From positions 1 to 64,000 of the forward strand of contig NZ_BOSH01000008.1 of NCBI RefSeq assembly GCF_018403245.1: DNA of 64,000 bases, read 5' to 3'. This document shows positions 61,138 through 64,000 of this stretch, piece by piece. This DNA comes from Paenibacillus sp. J2TS4. GTDB taxonomy: Bacteria > Bacillota > Bacilli > Paenibacillales > NBRC-103111. Every line of letters starts with the position of its first letter. Position 1 is the stretch's first letter. Position numbers and translations under genes: made by a program. The notes below the pieces were generated by a model, which did not search any database, was not told the origin of the DNA, and was given only the letters and a program-made list of their open reading frames with translations.

Positions 61138-62534
61138 AGCTGCATGCACGGCTATGGGTGACGTTCTCGCTGCTGATCGTTGTCGTCAGCTTGATTCTAT
61201 ATATTTTTATTATCAAGGTATACGAAGCCCGCATGCTGGAAGGCCAGAAGCAATTAATCGTCTCGCAAGGGTATTCCGTCGTCGATAAGATCAGCGGGAC
61301 TCTGCCCCGTTTTCCCGAGCGTACGGAAGGATACCTCTCCTTCTACAGCAAGCAATTGGACATGCGTCTGTTCGTGCTGCACCCGGATCGGACTGTCTGG
61401 TTTGACAGCTTTCGGGAGCTCCCGGAGCATTCCAAGCTCACTCTGGAAATATTAAAAAGCGATGCGTCCCCTCCCGTCGGACTGTACGTGCCTACATCGA
61501 GCTACGGGTATGTCCAATATACTATGCTTGAGCTAGATCCGGGAAGAGCGGATTCCGGCTACCTGCTGATGGTCAATAACGTCGATTTTCTATACGAGGA
61601 CATCCGTTCCTTCCGAATTCAGGTCATTACTATTTTACTGGCTACCGTTATTTTGTTCTTTTTTATATGCTACTTGATCGCTTCCTGGTTCACCAAACCG
61701 ATCCGTTCCCTGAGCGAGCAAATGAAGAAGATTACTCCGCTTAAAAGGGTCTTCCGTCCCCCTTCCGGGCGCAAAGACGAAATCGGGGAGCTGGCCGTCG
61801 AAATTGGCGAAATGGTAAGCGAGTTAAACCGTTACGATCAAAGACAGAAGCAATTCATGAGCTCTTCCTCTCATGAGCTCAAAACCCCTTTGGCGACTAT
61901 GCAGCTCATCTGCGAGAATCTGCCCTACGTCCGGGAAGAGAAAGACGCTCATCAGGAATTTCTGAATGACCTCGAGGTTCAGATTGGCAAAATGAAGCAT
62001 ATCGTCGAAAGCATGCTCGACGTCAATCGGATGTGGGACCGCCCGTTGAACCGCATCCGGCTGCAAAGCCAATCTATCGAAGCTCATATCCGGGAGCATT
62101 TTCAATTTGTCCTCGATCAGAAAAGTATCCGGTTAAAATTTATAGCGGAGGATGGAGCCTGGTTGGAAGTAGATGAGGAGCTGTTTCATCGGGGACTGGA
62201 CAATGTCGTATCCAACGCTATCCGTTACTCTCCGGCCAACAGCGAAATTACGGTCGCCGTGAAGCGGCTGGATCTGTTCCGCATGGAGTGCACTGTGTGC
62301 GATCAGGGGATCGGCATCTCTGCCGAAGACTTGCCGCAAATCTTCGAGCCTTTCTATCGCTCTCCCGAGGCGGGCGAATGGGATCAGGAAGGAAGCGGAC
62401 TGGGCCTCACGATCGTCAAGCAGATGGTAGACATGCACGGAGCAGAGATTCGGGTTACCTCGACCCCCGGAGAGGGGACCTGCATAACGATGGTCTTCCG
62501 TAACAAAACTGTTACGGAGCCGCCATTTCCATGA
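61134..62534 (+). CDS. Membrane sensor histidine kinase, second two-component system
   Basis: 466 residues: membrane helix (about 8-26), extracytoplasmic sensor region of some 130 residues, second helix (about 162-182), HAMP, phosphoacceptor His in SSSHELKTPL, and ATPase motifs NVVSNAIRYSP, DQGIGIS and GSGLGLTIVKQM. It is translationally coupled to the regulator. The adjoining lipoprotein gene suggests an envelope signal. Confidence 0.94.
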   Translation: MKLHARLWVTFSLLIVVVSLILYIFIIKVYEARMLEGQKQLIVSQGYSVVDKISGTLPRFPERTEGYLSFYSKQLDMRLFVLHPDRTVWFDSFRELPEHSKLTLEILKSDASPPVGLYVPTSSYGYVQYTMLELDPGRADSGYLLMVNNVDFLYEDIRSFRIQVITILLATVILFFFICYLIASWFTKPIRSLSEQMKKITPLKRVFRPPSGRKDEIGELAVEIGEMVSELNRYDQRQKQFMSSSSHELKTPLATMQLICENLPYVREEKDAHQEFLNDLEVQIGKMKHIVESMLDVNRMWDRPLNRIRLQSQSIEAHIREHFQFVLDQKSIRLKFIAEDGAWLEVDEELFHRGLDNVVSNAIRYSPANSEITVAVKRLDLFRMECTVCDQGIGISAEDLPQIFEPFYRSPEAGEWDQEGSGLGLTIVKQMVDMHGAEIRVTSTPGEGTCITMVFRNKTVTEPPFP

Positions 62535-62584
62535 TACAAACGAACTCTATACTTAAGGTGTACTATAAAAAGGAGGGAACCAAC

Positions 62585-63211
62585 ATGAGAGAGAGAAATA
62601 CGAACAAATGGATGAAGCTTGCTTTAGCCACGGCCTGTGCGGCGGTAATAGCGACAGGATGCGCTCAAGGCGGCAAAACTCCTGAGCCGGGCAATGCCGC
62701 ACCGGTACCGAGCCAACAGCCGAATAATCCGGAAGAGAACAACGAAACGAATATTGCACCGAAGCCGAATGAAGATAAAGAAGTCGTCAAAAAAACCGTC
62801 ACTCTCTACTTCGCCGATAAAGATTTGATGGAAATTTTCGCCGTGGATCGGGAGGTCGAAGCGGAGGAAGAGCAAAATTTGCCGTTGGCCGCCTTGGAGT
62901 CCTGGATTAGCGGTCCGAAGAACGACAAATTGGGCAACCTGGTTCCGCCGGGAGTCTTGGTGGAATATGTGAAGGACGAGAATGGAGTAGCTCAGGTCAG
63001 CTTCTCCAAGGAATTGAAAAACGCTAACCTTGGATCGGGGGGCGAGATGTTCCTCCTCGACCAAATCACCCTCACTATGAAGCAATTCGGTTACGATTCG
63101 ACCCAAATACTAATCGAAGGCGAGAAGGATGAGTCTCTGCTTGGACATGTTACCACATCGGAGCCATTACCAGCGGGAGATCCAAGCCAGTACAAAAAAC
63201 TGGAGGAATAG
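62585..63211 (+). CDS. GerMN-domain lipoprotein
   Basis: 208 residues. Signal peptide with lipobox ATGC (ATACAAVIATGCAQGG), a Pro/Asn-rich linker, then a GerMN domain (VTLYFADKDLMEIFAVDREV, LAALESWISGP, LLDQITLTMKQFG). In B. subtilis the GerM domain occurs in a spore protein needed for SpoIIQ assembly; single-domain lipoproteins like this one are common in Paenibacillus relatives without known role. AAAAGGAGGG precedes the ATG, 50 nt after the kinase gene, so it is probably part of that operon. Confidence 0.88.
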   Translation: MRERNTNKWMKLALATACAAVIATGCAQGGKTPEPGNAAPVPSQQPNNPEENNETNIAPKPNEDKEVVKKTVTLYFADKDLMEIFAVDREVEAEEEQNLPLAALESWISGPKNDKLGNLVPPGVLVEYVKDENGVAQVSFSKELKNANLGSGGEMFLLDQITLTMKQFGYDSTQILIEGEKDESLLGHVTTSEPLPAGDPSQYKKLEE

Positions 63212-63295
63212 AGCCCTTCTAACCTCCTGTCCTGATCCAAACGTACTTTAATTCTCATCGTTAGAGAAAATTCTGCCACTCACTGCCTTGTATTG

Positions 63296-63346
63296 CCGGA
63301 GCCTACTGACTTGTTATCAACGAGTTCTGTAGGCTCCGGCTTTTTT
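63296..63346 (+). terminator. Terminator after the GerMN lipoprotein gene
   Basis: CCGGAGCCTAC pairs with GTAGGCTCCGG; six Ts follow. Confidence 0.9.
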
Positions 63347-63537
63347 ACATTCCGTTAGCAAGTATTTACAATTCCGCATATTAGAGGTATAAAAAATGAG
63401 AACAGCATCTATCGCAGGCTTTTCTAAAGGTCCTGCTGAAATTCATCCTTAAGGTCGGCTTTCCTTGGGATGTAAGAACATCTAATCTAACGAACATACT
63501 TAAAAGCTACGCATTCCTTTGGACAGGAGACTACCCA

Positions 63538-64000
63538 ATGAATCCTACTATTCCCCTATCGGGCCCGGGCGGGCATCGTCCGGTCACCATCATAGCCATC
63601 GTTACCGCGCTGTGCTTGCTGGGAGACTCGATGCTGTACATCGTGCTTCCCATCTATTGGCGGGAGATCGGCCTCGATGCCTTGTGGCAGGTCGGAGTGC
63701 TTCTGTCTATCAACCGCTTTGTGAGACTTCCCTTGAACCCGTTCATCGGCTGGCTCTATAACAAAATGTCCCTTAGAACCGGGATATTTGCAGCCGTTCT
63801 TCTCAGCTCGGTCACTATGATGGGTTACGGGCTATGGAAGGGATTCGTCGTCTGGCTCGTGCTTCGCAGCGTATGGGGCTTGGCCTGGTCTCTGCTGCGT
63901 ATGGGCGGGTATTTCACCGTTATTAATTATTCAGATGATACGAACCGGGGACGCCTGATGGGACGCTATAACGGCCTGTCTCGCCTGGGAAGCTTGTTCG
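63538..64000 (+). CDS. MFS transporter, N-terminal part (runs off the window)
   Basis: The first 154 residues of a membrane transporter. CAGGAGA lies 7 nt before the ATG. Four to five hydrophobic segments are visible, with an MFS motif-A-like loop (GWLYNKMSLRTG) between the second and third. The substrate is unknown; related proteins are multidrug or sugar efflux permeases. Confidence 0.8.
   Translation, partial: MNPTIPLSGPGGHRPVTIIAIVTALCLLGDSMLYIVLPIYWREIGLDALWQVGVLLSINRFVRLPLNPFIGWLYNKMSLRTGIFAAVLLSSVTMMGYGLWKGFVVWLVLRSVWGLAWSLLRMGGYFTVINYSDDTNRGRLMGRYNGLSRLGSLF

Noticed and set aside
1..64000. CRISPR arrays, tRNA or rRNA genes, insertion sequences, integrases, prophage
   Set aside because: No direct-repeat/spacer pattern, no tRNA-like cloverleaf with CCA-proximal features, and no transposase or phage protein was recognised in any frame.

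Overview
This window is a chromosomal segment of a spore-forming, low-to-moderate GC Bacillota, most likely a member of the Paenibacillaceae. The evidence is a set of Lpl-type oligosaccharide ABC genes, prkA and ytxC sporulation genes, an AbrB-like regulator, futalosine-type menaquinone synthesis (mqnC), T-box and SAM riboswitches, and several YugN/YuiC/YlmA-type proteins typical of Bacillus relatives. I see no prophage, integrase, transposase, CRISPR array, rRNA or tRNA. The organism assignment is inference from protein resemblance; no search was run.

Layout. 0.1-4 kb: two tandem terminators, then an LplB-YtcP-LplA type sugar ABC transporter. 4-12.6 kb: a tiny membrane peptide, a possibly 5'-truncated orphan, a thioredoxin-reductase-like flavoprotein, a DUF2161 nuclease-fold protein divergent from a protein with a deoxyribosyltransferase/TIR-like tail, prkA, an AbrB-like regulator with a possible zinc knuckle, trmL and an orphan response regulator. 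12.8-20 kb: serC, thpR, a Gram-negative-style (GSI-beta) glutamine synthetase, an FtsW/SpoVE protein, aroF and ispH. 20-24 kb: a sensor kinase, response regulator and HtrA protease, arranged like a secretion or envelope stress unit. 24-27.5 kb: a YugN-like gene, a DUF4062 (TIR-like) gene translationally coupled to a 62-residue partner, a 42-residue basic peptide and a 3D-domain protein.

27.5-34 kb holds the most striking structure: two threonyl-tRNA synthetase genes in tandem, one ThrZ-like and one ThrS-like, each behind its own T-box leader. The leaders and first ~250 codons are almost identical without indels in the coding part, while the catalytic and anticodon-binding halves belong to different subfamilies. 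One leader carries about 153 extra nucleotides. Downstream of each T-box terminator is an array of small hairpins with ~51-58 nt spacing; a related array occurs near 58.7 kb.

35-45 kb: a catabolic operon (aldehyde dehydrogenase, beta-hydroxyacid dehydrogenase, TRAP transporter DctPQM, class III CoA-transferase, crotonase, M24 peptidase) with an upstream FadR/FCD regulator and a perfect 25-bp palindrome just after a good sigma-A promoter. Its substrate is unknown. 45-50.4 kb: mqnC and metC-metI-metA under a SAM riboswitch. 50.6-56.4 kb: a small Arg-rich ORF before corA, an HRDC-domain gene with a hairpin in its leader, two small conserved proteins, ilvD and a YlmA-type ATPase. 56.5-64 kb: an AraC regulator, an alginate-lyase-family enzyme, a decayed gene fragment, a DoxX protein behind three FNR/Rex-like palindromes, a second two-component system with a GerMN lipoprotein, and the start of an MFS transporter.

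Candidates for undescribed biology, in my order: the T-box/ThrRS mosaic with its hairpin arrays, the DUF4062 plus small-protein pair, the TRAP/CoA-transferase operon, and several unannotated small ORFs.
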